In this document: positions 1 through 6,300 of the stretch, piece by piece
Layout of the letters: each line of letters begins with the position of its first letter
Position numbering within the stretch: the first letter of the stretch is position 1
Origin: Spirochaetales bacterium
GTDB lineage: Bacteria > Spirochaetota > Spirochaetia > ARS1246
NCBI GenBank assembly: GCA_018644745.1
Contig: JABGPX010000494.1
Span: forward strand, 1-7,514
DNA: 7,514 nt
Direction: 5' to 3'
Made by a program: the position numbers and the translations under genes
The notes under the pieces: model-generated
Databases searched by the model: none
The model's input: the letters and a program-made list of their open reading frames with translations, nothing else
What the model was told of the DNA's origin: nothing

Positions 1-250
1 CACCTGAAATACATTGCGGTTGGCGCTGGTATGTTTTATTGAGTAATGCTGCCAATGCATCGGCTGTAATTGCCTCGGGCAAGCGGCCCGTCCATAAAAG
101 ATGAGGGGTTCCTCCGGCTGTATGGCTTTGTACCTCGGACAGATTAAGGCGCCTTGCCATGCATGCATTGTTCCCGAGCTCAGGATGGCAATCAATCGGC
201 AAATGATACGCCAATAAATTGATATCATGTTTGGTCAGTGAAACTCCACA
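1..250 (-). pseudogene. NIF3/YbgI-family protein, internal fragment lacking the N-terminus
   Basis: The minus-strand frame is open from 250 to the left edge, about 83 codons, and is bounded upstream by TGA at 251-253. Near its beginning it reads KHDINLLAYHLPIDCHPELG followed by NNACMARRL. This closely matches the AYHLPLDAHPELGNN signature of the NIF3/YbgI family (dinuclear-metal hexameric proteins, often annotated GTP cyclohydrolase 1 type 2). In that family the motif comes after roughly 90-100 residues that include a metal-binding HH(G)-type motif; none of those residues is found upstream here in any frame. There is no ATG before the conserved part, so translation is doubtful. I infer a gene truncated by a rearrangement with its breakpoint near 240-255. 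The C-terminal part continues outside the window and cannot be judged. The family match is strong; true physiological function is not known. Confidence 0.8.
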
Positions 251-347
251 TCAGCTTACCGGGTACACCCACCGGACTGCCGGTTATTAAAGGAGCGCCC
301 CGTACCCCACCCCCGAATGCCCAAAGCTTCGCCTCGCTAATCTGCAT
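225..347 (-). other. Small unassigned open frame (40 codons)
   Basis: A short open frame starts at ATG 347 (GTG at 371 would give 48 codons) and ends with TGA at 225-227, overlapping the start of the NIF3 fragment in a different frame. It includes the glycine-rich string FGGGVRGAPLITGSPVG. I see no ribosome binding site and recognise no family. Much of it lies in a palindromic stretch, so it may be an accidental reading of a structured repeat rather than a gene. The region 254-470 holds nothing else I can identify. Confidence 0.15.
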
Positions 348-362
348 GGAGCGATGGGCATT
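316..362. repeat. Two-tier imperfect inverted repeat downstream of fic
   Basis: Outer arms AATGCCCA (316-323) and TGGGCATT (355-362) are perfectly complementary over 8 bp. Inside them TCGCT (334-338) pairs with AGCGA (350-354), leaving a 10-nt bulge on one side only. It lies 109 nt beyond the fic stop codon. There is no U-tract, so it is not a standard intrinsic terminator. It could be a relic structured recombination site or a repeat; function is unknown. Confidence 0.45.
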
Positions 363-470
363 ATTATTCACAAAACGAACTTGACAAATATGTTAAATGA
401 CTCCCGTTCTGAATGTTCCTGCGATGTCCGTTCAGTCATGAAGCCATCTGCAGACTCAGACCAGTAGTAT

Positions 471-2042
471 TTATTCATCAGAATGAAAAATTAGCTTGTA
501 TAACTCCTCGATCTGAATCACTTCGGATTCACTGAGGCGGGAAAATTCTTTTTCCCTGGCCCGTTTTGATAAAGTTCCGTTATTCTGCTCAAAATAAAGC
601 ACCAGTAACCGGATCAGTTGATCAGGCATTTCGAACTTATCATCGATCTCTGCCTTGAAATTATCAAAAGCAATAAGATACTTTATTTCCCGGGGGATCA
701 CTGTCTGTATCGTATCTTCTACACATTCAAAGAGAAACTCGGTCTGCACTGTAGCATCAAAATAGCGGTAAAAATCCGCAGTTTCATTCAGAACCTCAAC
801 GTTATGATCGACAGTCTCCCGCCACTCTATATACTCCAGAAGAGGATGGGAAAAATGCTCAAGGACTTTCCGATAATCACTGATCCGGTCCAGGATGGAC
901 GCTGAAACGGGAAATACAATGCCCTGAGGGGAGAATCGTTTTTTCGCAAGGATATCGTGGATGAGATAGCGGTGTATTCTTCCGTTTCCATCCTGAAATG
1001 GGTGAATAAAAACAAAACCAAAGGCGATCACCGCCGCGGCAATAACCGGATTAAATGTATCATCATTGATCAGAAGTCCTGCTGTCATCAGAAGTCCTTC
1101 AATTAGCGTGTCCAGGTCCTGCCAGCGTGCAGAAATATGATCAGGAACAGGAAAGCCGGTTTCACGGTCATGGTCGCCGACAAATCCGCCTTTTCTGCGA
1201 TATCCCATATCGGTAAACCGGCTGTTTTCAATAACCAGTCTCTGCAGTCTTTGAAACTCCTCTCGGGAAAGTTTGTTCTCTCCAGCTTCCGATAATGCAC
1301 GTCCCCACCGGACAGCTCTTTTGCTTTTAGGACTTTCACCTTCTATGGTAAAGGATGCACGAGAATCCTTCAGCAGGAGAAATGCAGAAGTCCGCTGCAG
1401 CAGATCTCTCCTTATCCCGGTTATCAATGTATCAGGTTCTGAGAGTGTGTTGATCATTTCAGTAAGTGCGGGTGTTTTGCGAATTAAAGGACAGAATTGA
1501 ACTGTACCTGGCAGGTTGTTAATAACAAGATGCCGCTTAGATTTAACTCCCTTCACCGCAAACTGCAGATTCGGGTCAACTACCGGAATATAGCTCTTTT
1601 TTTTGAGATCCGGTTTTCCCGGGATTCTACTTCCCATTAACCATTCTATGATGAACCAGATACGACGGCTGTACTGGCCTGTAGGATCAATGTGTACCAC
1701 TTCAGATAATTCTTTTGGAGTTAAGCAATATGTTACAGCCTTGAAAACCAACAGGTTGATCCCTTCATATTTCAGGGCAAAAACCAGCTGACGGAATAAT
1801 CCCTGCATCAGTGACTGATCCGGGACATCTTCAGGGAGATAGGCCGTTGGCAGGATAAACCATTCTTTTTCACTCTCTCTTTTATTTGTCTCTGAAACTA
1901 ATGCAATTCGTTGTGGCCGTGGAATTGAAAGCCCAAGTGTTCTAATAATAGCCGCGTATCCCGCAATCCAGACAGATTCAGGTAACTGGATTCCATCAAA
2001 ATCGAGTGCTTTGTGTAAAAAATGGGCGCTTTCGCTTCTCAT
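471..2042 (-). CDS. Fic-domain protein (probable AMP-transferase) with N-terminal inhibitory helix
   Basis: The protein has 523 residues when started at ATG 2042. A longer form from TTG 2102 adds 20 cysteine- and phenylalanine-rich residues that do not look family-like, and neither start has a clear Shine-Dalgarno. Numbered from ATG 2042, the N-terminal domain (about 10-190) holds the PTGQYSRRIWF segment typical of long bacterial Fic proteins. SFTIEG at 230-235 fits the inhibitory consensus (S/T)xxxE(G/N), with Glu234 as the expected blocking residue. The active-site motif HPFQDGNGRIHR begins at His347 and is complete. The tail contains the LSKRAREKEF..L segment common in this group. Known Fic enzymes transfer AMP, or other phosphate-containing groups, from a nucleotide to a target hydroxyl. 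Having the inhibitory motif in the same chain makes this a self-restrained (class II) Fic needing no separate antitoxin. It stands alone on this strand. The target is unknown. Confidence 0.93.
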   Translation of the reverse strand: MRSESAHFLHKALDFDGIQLPESVWIAGYAAIIRTLGLSIPRPQRIALVSETNKRESEKEWFILPTAYLPEDVPDQSLMQGLFRQLVFALKYEGINLLVFKAVTYCLTPKELSEVVHIDPTGQYSRRIWFIIEWLMGSRIPGKPDLKKKSYIPVVDPNLQFAVKGVKSKRHLVINNLPGTVQFCPLIRKTPALTEMINTLSEPDTLITGIRRDLLQRTSAFLLLKDSRASFTIEGESPKSKRAVRWGRALSEAGENKLSREEFQRLQRLVIENSRFTDMGYRRKGGFVGDHDRETGFPVPDHISARWQDLDTLIEGLLMTAGLLINDDTFNPVIAAAVIAFGFVFIHPFQDGNGRIHRYLIHDILAKKRFSPQGIVFPVSASILDRISDYRKVLEHFSHPLLEYIEWRETVDHNVEVLNETADFYRYFDATVQTEFLFECVEDTIQTVIPREIKYLIAFDNFKAEIDDKFEMPDQLIRLLVLYFEQNNGTLSKRAREKEFSRLSESEVIQIEELYKLIFHSDE

Positions 2043-2130
2043 AGATAAAATATCGGCGCAACTGGTAAAAAAGCAAGGGCATATTTGCGAAAATAAGCGC
2101 AAATCAAGTAAATTTATAAAAAATGGGCGC
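2017..2130. repeat. Four regularly spaced AAAA-n-GCGC direct repeats around the fic start
   Basis: Four copies of an A-rich run followed by (G/A)GCGC end at 2029, 2059, 2100 and 2130. The first and last are identical (AAAAAATGGGCGC); the others read AAAATATCGGCGC and GAAAATAAGCGC. Intervals are 30, 41 and 30 bp, close to whole helical turns, so all four face the same side of the DNA. The third overlaps one arm of the inverted repeat at 2083-2104. The first lies inside the fic coding region. Confidence 0.4.
2083..2104. promoter_or_regulatory. Inverted repeat upstream of fic, candidate operator
   Basis: ATTTGCG (2083-2089) and CGCAAAT (2098-2104) form a 7-bp perfect inverted repeat with an 8-bp AT-rich spacer, 41-62 nt upstream of the fic ATG at 2042. 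On the minus strand a TATAAA sequence lies just before it, which could act as a -10 element, but no good -35 is visible. The position suits an operator or a regulator-binding site. That role is inferred. Confidence 0.4.
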
Positions 2131-2663
2131 GATAAAACCTAAAATACCGAGAAGGGCACGAGGAAGCGGGCAGGCACATGCAGGTTTCCGTGATTTTCAT
2201 GATAGGGAACACAGACGTTGAACGCTTCCGGCACTCTCAGCATCAACAATGGGGGTTGAAGGTTCCCGGCATCGCATTTTGTCCTTCCCGCAATGCTGAA
2301 ATGGCTACATTTTGGCTACAGTCAGGTAAATTAGAGAGGAGCGTTTTCGCGTTTTCCTGTTCGCCATTGTCGGTCTGTCGTAGGGGTGGCTCATCATAAC
2401 GAGCAGGTCAGGCTTTCTTGAAAAAAGATGGTGATGTGGCAGGGCATTGAACTATATATTATAGGGCTTTACAAATCTTTGAGACAGGACCAGACGCGAA
2501 ACCTATACAGCCACGCGGCTCACTCGGCCGATCTTGTGCTCGAAAAACGCCGATGGCGCCGATCACTTTTCCAGTCGGAAGCCGCGGAGTGCGAATTCAT
2601 GTGAACCTCACAGGTGAGTTTGCGATCCTCACAGCCGTGTATTAAACTGCATAGTAACTGATA
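2105..2663. other. Long intergenic stretch without a convincing gene
   Basis: These 559 bp separate the divergent fic and lipoprotein genes. Open frames here are short, lack ribosome binding sites and match nothing I know. One minus-strand frame (2243-2407, about 54 codons, no start codon) reads plausibly as protein, for example RYDEPPLRQ and DCSQNVAISALREGQ, and could be a gene tail, but I cannot assign it. Near the lipoprotein there are two CCTCACAG copies (2606-2613 and 2627-2634, 21 bp apart), the first inside an arm pair CTCAC/GTGAG (2607-2618). I see no strong sigma-70 promoter for the lipoprotein. Confidence 0.5.
2302..2321. repeat. GGCTACA tandem motif, near-copy at 6190-6209
   Basis: GGCTACA occurs twice, 11 bp apart (2303-2309 and 2314-2320). 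A 20-bp sequence at 6190-6209 matches this one at 17 of 20 positions and has the same 11-bp period. Both copies lie in non-coding DNA. Function unknown. Confidence 0.4.
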
Positions 2664-2665
2664 AT

Positions 2666-2670
2666 GAGGT
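2666..2670 (+). promoter_or_regulatory. Ribosome binding site that fixes the lipoprotein start
   Basis: GAGGT lies 5 nt before ATG 2676. It overlaps an in-frame upstream ATG at 2664 that has no such site, so 2676 is preferred. The shorter start also gives an ideal signal peptide beginning MKKIF. Confidence 0.7.
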
Positions 2671-2675
2671 TTATT

Positions 2676-4253
2676 ATGAAAAAAATATTTCACCTGATTT
2701 GGATTGTTGTTTTTATATTTTCCGTCCTAGGCTGCGATAAAAGGGTAGTTACTATTGATATAGAACCGGTTGCCGACGCAGGTACCGTTAACCCTGGGCC
2801 CGGCATGTATTTTCCTCTAATTCCATTGAAGTTTACGGCTACGCCAAATGAAGGATGGCAATTTCTTGAGTGGGCAGGTGGTGCGAGTGGGACGAATCCA
2901 AACGTAACAGTAACTCTCAACGTGTCTGGTCCTAGTCATTTAACGGCTGTCTTTGAGCCGGAAGGCGGCGCGCTTTTGGCACATATTGATTCTCCGACGA
3001 CCGAATCGGTTACTATAGACCAAGGCGATACGTTAAATTTCGCCGGATCCGCGTATGGTGGCGAACCGGATTACAGCTACACCTGGGGTTTTGGATCATC
3101 CGGGGTAGCGTCTGTCTCGGTGCAAAATCCTGGGACGAAGCAATTCGATGTTCTCGGCACCCATACGGTATTGTTTACAGTCGCTGACTCTGCTCCAGAC
3201 GAGGCATCGGATTCTGTAACGGTGATTGTAACCGAGTCGGCAACAGGTCTCAGCGACGGCGTTATCTCCATCCGAATGGACGAACCTGACGGGATCAGCA
3301 TAGTTGCAACCGAAGGTTGGGCTGGACAGACACAGCCGTACACCCTACTCGTCGGTGGATACGACGGTGTTTTAGGGATCGATTTAGCAACTGGAAATGA
3401 AGTCATTGACGATTATGTCATGTTGTTTGCCGCGGTCCTCGGCGCTTTTGCGGTAACTGCGCCCTGGGCGTTACCGGCGGCAAAATTCGCGGATGCCATC
3501 GTGGAGTTTGGATATGCCGGCATCCGCATCCTTCCCTACGACAGCGATGCGGGGCAGTGGACCACCGGGAATTGGCTAAATTGGGATGGATTTGTTGCCG
3601 ATGCGCTGCCTTTCAACAACGATATGTCGAGCGGCGGTTTTGTTTTTGCAAAAGAGTTCTCTCAGATCGAATTCATAAAATATGACGAGACCGCCGATGA
3701 GTGGGTCTCTGATTCGTTTTATTACGGAAACGCCTTTCCCAGTCTCTGGAATGGCATTATGTCGGTGTTTATCCGGGAATTGGGGGGGAGCTTTCTCGTT
3801 GTAGAAAATGGGACCCCAGGCGAGTTGTACTTCCACGACCAAACAACCGGCGTATCGATCGGTGACTTGGGCAACTCACCAAGAAGAATCCGCTGTCTTG
3901 GTGACGTGTGTGTGGTGACCAATTACGATGATGATACTATCAACCTGATTTTGTGGGATAGTGCTGATAACGTCACCATCGTTGATACTCAACCCGTCGG
4001 TGATGGTCCTATCGGTGTCGATCTTGCTACTTTCCCGAACGGTAATATCGGCATTCTTACCACGGGATTCCTCGACAATACCATTACCATCACGGAGGCC
4101 ATGCCCGACGCTACAATCGTCTCGAGCAACACCGAACCGGCACCGGACGGATGCACCCAGCCGGGACATGCGATCTGGGCGCTAAACGGGACGTTGAAGG
4201 TGGTAACTTCGTATTTTGGGAGTGACAATATCTCCATCACACCCAAATTCTAG
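2676..4253 (+). CDS. Secreted lipoprotein with InlB-like repeat, PKD-like domain and beta-propeller-like half
   Basis: The protein has 525 residues. The N-terminus MKKIF, a hydrophobic core and the lipobox SVLGC place the lipidated cysteine at residue 20, so the mature protein should be membrane-anchored and exposed to the periplasm or cell surface. Residues about 25-95 resemble a divergent InlB B-repeat: a Gly-rich start, then LKFTATPNEGWQFLEWAGG and a closing LTAVFE. Residues about 100-190 look like a PKD/Ig-like fold, with GDTLNFAGSAYGG, YTWGF and a THTVLFTVAD ending. The remaining 330 residues contain repeats with YVTN-propeller character near the end (VVTNYDDDTINLILWD, QPVGDGPIGVDL, TTGFLDNTITIT). 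Such proteins usually bind surface ligands or polysaccharides; no catalytic motif is visible. It appears monocistronic, with no recognisable terminator beyond the TAG stop. The precise role is unknown. Confidence 0.88.
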   Translation: MKKIFHLIWIVVFIFSVLGCDKRVVTIDIEPVADAGTVNPGPGMYFPLIPLKFTATPNEGWQFLEWAGGASGTNPNVTVTLNVSGPSHLTAVFEPEGGALLAHIDSPTTESVTIDQGDTLNFAGSAYGGEPDYSYTWGFGSSGVASVSVQNPGTKQFDVLGTHTVLFTVADSAPDEASDSVTVIVTESATGLSDGVISIRMDEPDGISIVATEGWAGQTQPYTLLVGGYDGVLGIDLATGNEVIDDYVMLFAAVLGAFAVTAPWALPAAKFADAIVEFGYAGIRILPYDSDAGQWTTGNWLNWDGFVADALPFNNDMSSGGFVFAKEFSQIEFIKYDETADEWVSDSFYYGNAFPSLWNGIMSVFIRELGGSFLVVENGTPGELYFHDQTTGVSIGDLGNSPRRIRCLGDVCVVTNYDDDTINLILWDSADNVTIVDTQPVGDGPIGVDLATFPNGNIGILTTGFLDNTITITEAMPDATIVSSNTEPAPDGCTQPGHAIWALNGTLKVVTSYFGSDNISITPKF

Positions 4254-4266
4254 AGAGTCGCGGCGC

Positions 4267-4327
4267 AGGACTCGTCCCTCCGCTCACCAGCATCCTGCCG
4301 GCTCGCTCCGGGCCCCTTCTCGATCGC
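4267..4327. repeat. GC-rich intergenic repeat, copy A
   Basis: Fourteen bases past the lipoprotein stop, AGGACTCG (4267-4274) is followed by CCCTCCGCTC and ends with TCGATCGC (4320-4327). Copy B at 6016-6082 has the same two anchors in the same order, 59 bp apart start to start rather than 53, and a similar C-rich sequence after the first. Small internal palindromes are present: GGAC-TC-GTCC at 4268-4277, and two CCGG copies flanking 6 nt at 4298-4311. It is probably a dispersed non-coding repeat family; the identity is not recognised. Confidence 0.45.
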
Positions 4328-4340
4328 TAAATGGCCATCG

Positions 4341-4409
4341 TGGTACCGCTGAAAAATAGCCCTTTTTAGATGAGAAACAGTCTGAAAATATCGAACATCA
4401 GCTATTTTT
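4341..4409. repeat. Inverted repeat, candidate right end of the IS1182-type remnant
   Basis: AAAAATAGC (4352-4360) and GCTATTTTT (4401-4409) are complementary over 9 bp and separated by 40 bp. They lie just beyond the 3' end of the transposase fragment. The minus-strand sequence GGCTATTTTTCAGCGGTACC (4342-4361) resembles an insertion-sequence terminus, but no opposite end remains to prove it. A bidirectional terminator between the converging lipoprotein and transposase genes is an alternative. Confidence 0.3.
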
Positions 4410-4455
4410 GATCGACGCTTTGTCGTGCCAAACAGGCGCAGGTCCCATGTAATTT

Positions 4456-5112
4456 TCAGCTTTCTATTTGCATTTTGGATTTCTCCTTTTTTATTGCTTT
4501 CATCAGCCGTTTTGCATTAATTACAGCACCTGCTAGATAGAATTGAAATTGGTGGCCATCTTTACCGCGGTACCTCGCGTATCGCAATCCGTGTTTTCGG
4601 GTAGCCTCGCTTATCGTGCCTTCGACTTGGGCCCGTACTCGCATTTCTTCTTTGAACTTGTCGGTCTGTTGAGCAAATCTCCGTTTTCTTAGGTAGCTAT
4701 AATATGGACCAACAGCTAACGTTCGTCTTGTCGCCGTATTTTGAGTACCAACACACCTCTCCACATTAGCACAGGATTGGCAGGTCTTCGTCGCGAAATA
4801 AATGTACAGTTTTCCGTGCTTGCCTGTTGTAGATGATTTGTTTCGATGACCGGCGGGACAAACTGTTGTGCCGGTCTTTAGGTCTATATCGAATGCTTCG
4901 TTTTGAAATGCCTTTTCTCGACCTCCATATCCTTGCAGGTAGCCCATGAGCTTCTGTCCACGATCACGATAGAGCTTTATGAGTTCTCCGCTGAGATAGT
5001 TTGAGTCAACAAAGAGTTTATTAGGCGACAGTACTGCATGTCGATTTCCCGCTTGGATCTGCTCATGAAGGTAGATCTGACGCGGAATATTGGATAGTGG
5101 AACTGCAAACAA
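4456..5112 (-). pseudogene. IS1182-type transposase, C-terminal remnant
   Basis: About 218 codons survive of a protein that is normally around 450-550 residues. Numbered from the first listed codon (TTG at 5112), it keeps KLFVDSNYLSGELI (Asp36, fitting the second catalytic acidic residue), a cysteine cluster CPAGH...CQSCANVERC (Cys85, 111, 114, 120), and VEGTISEATRKHGLRYARY with Glu164, the expected final glutamate of the DDE triad. The tail AVINAKRLMKAI is also characteristic of the family. The N-terminal half, including the first catalytic Asp, is absent: the frame runs into a stop at 5140-5142 inside hepT. No good start codon or ribosome site is present, so it should be inactive. The breakpoint lies between about 5100 and 5140, abutting the intact hepT. 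Family assignment is firm from the motifs; the exact IS is unknown. Confidence 0.88.
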
Positions 5113-5125
5113 AAAGGGTGGTGAT

Positions 5126-5542
5126 TTACCCGGTTCCGATCATCTCAAGGCAGCGGTCCGAAAAGGCAAGAAGGTCGTTGATACCGGTGGTAATAACCGC
5201 AATCACAATGTCAATATTAAGTTCCTGATATTGGTGGATAGCGGTGTTCCGAAAACCGGTCATTTTAATCAATTTCTCGCCTAACGCTTTGTTGATGATT
5301 TTGTTTTCTATTAACAAGCTGAAACTATCGCTGCTTCGAGTTGGAATTCCCAGTTTATGAGTTTTAATGATGTGATTGGCAAGGTCGATACTTTGCTCAC
5401 ACGCCCGGGTCAGGTTCAATATTGAGGCATCCTGGCGGGTATAATCATCCCGGAATGTATCTCCGGCTTGCTCGTATTCTTCCTTTGCCCGTTGAATACA
5501 ACGCTGGATACTTTGAACCTTGTTTATAATAACATCATTCAT
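5126..5542 (-). CDS. hepT: HepT-like HEPN ribonuclease toxin of a type VII toxin-antitoxin system
   Basis: The product has 138 residues, the usual size for DUF86/HepT proteins. It is largely alpha-helical, with the HEPN active-site motif RNTAIHQY at 98-105 matching RX4HXY (Arg98, His103, Tyr105). In characterised HepT proteins Arg and His are needed for RNA cleavage, and the motif tyrosine is the residue modified with AMP by the antitoxin MntA. The ATG overlaps the mntA stop in an ATGA arrangement (5539-5542), implying translational coupling from the upstream antitoxin gene. The toxin is complete with all key residues present, although its stop codon lies only 14 bp from the truncated transposase frame. 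Expected role: RNA-cleaving growth inhibition, possibly in plasmid maintenance or phage defence. These roles are inferred from the family. Confidence 0.92.
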   Translation of the reverse strand: MNDVIINKVQSIQRCIQRAKEEYEQAGDTFRDDYTRQDASILNLTRACEQSIDLANHIIKTHKLGIPTRSSDSFSLLIENKIINKALGEKLIKMTGFRNTAIHQYQELNIDIVIAVITTGINDLLAFSDRCLEMIGTG

Positions 5543-5946
5543 ACAGCATAAGCCCTTTTTGTACTAAGGAACTCATCCAAAATTTCCTTCCGCTCCTCAT
5601 TCAACTTACAGTAATATGAAATAGTCAGCATTTCGAAAGTGTCCGCTTCAGTTTCACTGGCGCAGAAGATCCTTTCCCCGTTACAGATTATCTCCTTTTT
5701 GAAAACCGTAGAAACCAGGCGAATATTAATCAAATCCACCCCGGATTTCAATTTAGCTTCAAGTAAGAATCGTAGGTTAGAAAAGGATATATTTCCGCAA
5801 GTTTTCGATAAGTCTGGAGGCAGCAAAACCGCGATATCGATGTCACTGCCGCTGTTCTGCGTAGCATTAGCATGTGAGCCGAATAGATAGATCGCTTGTG
5901 TTTGAGGATACGTGCTTATGACTTCCGGCACTATCAGGTCTTTCAT
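5539..5946 (-). CDS. mntA: MntA-like nucleotidyltransferase antitoxin
   Basis: With the ATG at 5946 the protein has 135 residues, typical for minimal nucleotidyltransferases. A start further upstream at 6033 would add 29 proline-rich residues derived from the GC-rich repeat and is not credible. The core motif FGSHANATQNSGSDIDIAVL fits GSX10DXD (Gly23-Ser24, Asp35, Asp37). A later VDLINI segment offers a third acidic residue at Asp71. Known MntA enzymes use ATP to AMPylate the tyrosine in the RX4HXY motif of HepT and so switch the toxin off. Here the partner is the next gene, overlapping by 4 nt, in the antitoxin-first order. Expression probably comes from the promoter at 5954-5982. The catalytic residues look intact, so the pair should be functional. 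Confidence 0.92.
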   Translation of the reverse strand: MKDLIVPEVISTYPQTQAIYLFGSHANATQNSGSDIDIAVLLPPDLSKTCGNISFSNLRFLLEAKLKSGVDLINIRLVSTVFKKEIICNGERIFCASETEADTFEMLTISYYCKLNEERKEILDEFLSTKRAYAV

Positions 5947-5953
5947 GATATGT

Positions 5954-5982
5954 ATTGTACCATTCGGTATCTGAAGAGACAA
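5954..5982 (-). promoter_or_regulatory. Sigma-70-like promoter for mntA-hepT, predicted near-leaderless start
   Basis: On the minus strand TTGTCT (5982-5977) and TACAAT (5959-5954) are separated by exactly 17 bp. Transcription would begin about 7 nt later, at or next to the mntA ATG (5946), and no Shine-Dalgarno precedes that ATG. TTCGGTA occurs at 5963-5969, inside the promoter spacer, and again 30 bp away at 5993-5999, and could be an operator pair. All roles are inferred from sequence. Confidence 0.5.
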
Positions 5983-6015
5983 TTGCGGCGCTTTCGGTAC
6001 TATGGGAATGGGGGT

Positions 6016-6082
6016 AGGACTCGACCTTCCCACTCGTCGCCATCGGCGCTTCCGTGCGCCGATGCGCTCGTTATTCGATCGC
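6016..6082. repeat. GC-rich intergenic repeat, copy B, with strong hairpin
   Basis: AGGACTCG (6016-6023) and TCGATCGC (6075-6082) mirror copy A at 4267-4327. Between them CATCGGCGC (6041-6049) and GCGCCGATG (6056-6064) form a perfect 9-bp stem with a 6-nt loop. The whole stretch 5983-6297 is non-coding: it has C- and G-rich runs, the near-copy of the GGCTACA motif at 6190-6209, and a GTTAT/ATAAC arm pair at 6222-6244. It lies upstream of the mntA promoter. Confidence 0.5.
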
Positions 6083-6300
6083 GCTGCTCCCCTTCGTTTT
6101 GCCCTTCCTCCAAAGCTTCGGGCTGCGGTATCTTGGAGCCGCTTCGCGGTCTTAGGAATCGCTACGCCTCACGTTCGAGTCGATTACTCTGGCTGCAGTT
6201 TGGCTACACTCGATTCGTATTGTTATGCCATGGTTTAATATAACGTCGCAGGTAATGGTGTGCTTTTGACCTTTTTCGTCAATGTCTAGGTAATTTCTAG

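Noticed and set aside
392..398. Integron attC core GTTAAAT
   Set aside because: It matches the 7-base consensus, but no partner core at suitable distance and no paired inner arms were found on either strand.
2178..2399. Plus-strand open frame of 73 codons
   Set aside because: No ribosome binding site, no recognisable family, and it overlaps repeat-like sequence; the opposite strand reads equally protein-like.
5947..6033. N-terminal extension of mntA to 6033
   Set aside because: The extra 29 residues come from the repeat and promoter region, and the nucleotidyltransferase fold is complete from 5946.
6010..6045. Possible tRNA 3' end on the minus strand (GGTCGAGTCC)
   Set aside because: The T-loop is one base short, and no D-arm, anticodon arm or matching 5' acceptor strand can be drawn.
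5896..6243. Plus-strand open frames of 115 and 78 codons through the GC-rich repeat
   Set aside because: Low-complexity Arg/Ser/Pro-rich translations over a palindromic non-coding element, antisense to the mntA promoter; not credible genes.
6222..6244. GTTAT/ATAAC arm pair as a recombination core
   Set aside because: Only 5-bp arms in AT-rich DNA; they do not fit GTTRRRY and have no supporting structure.
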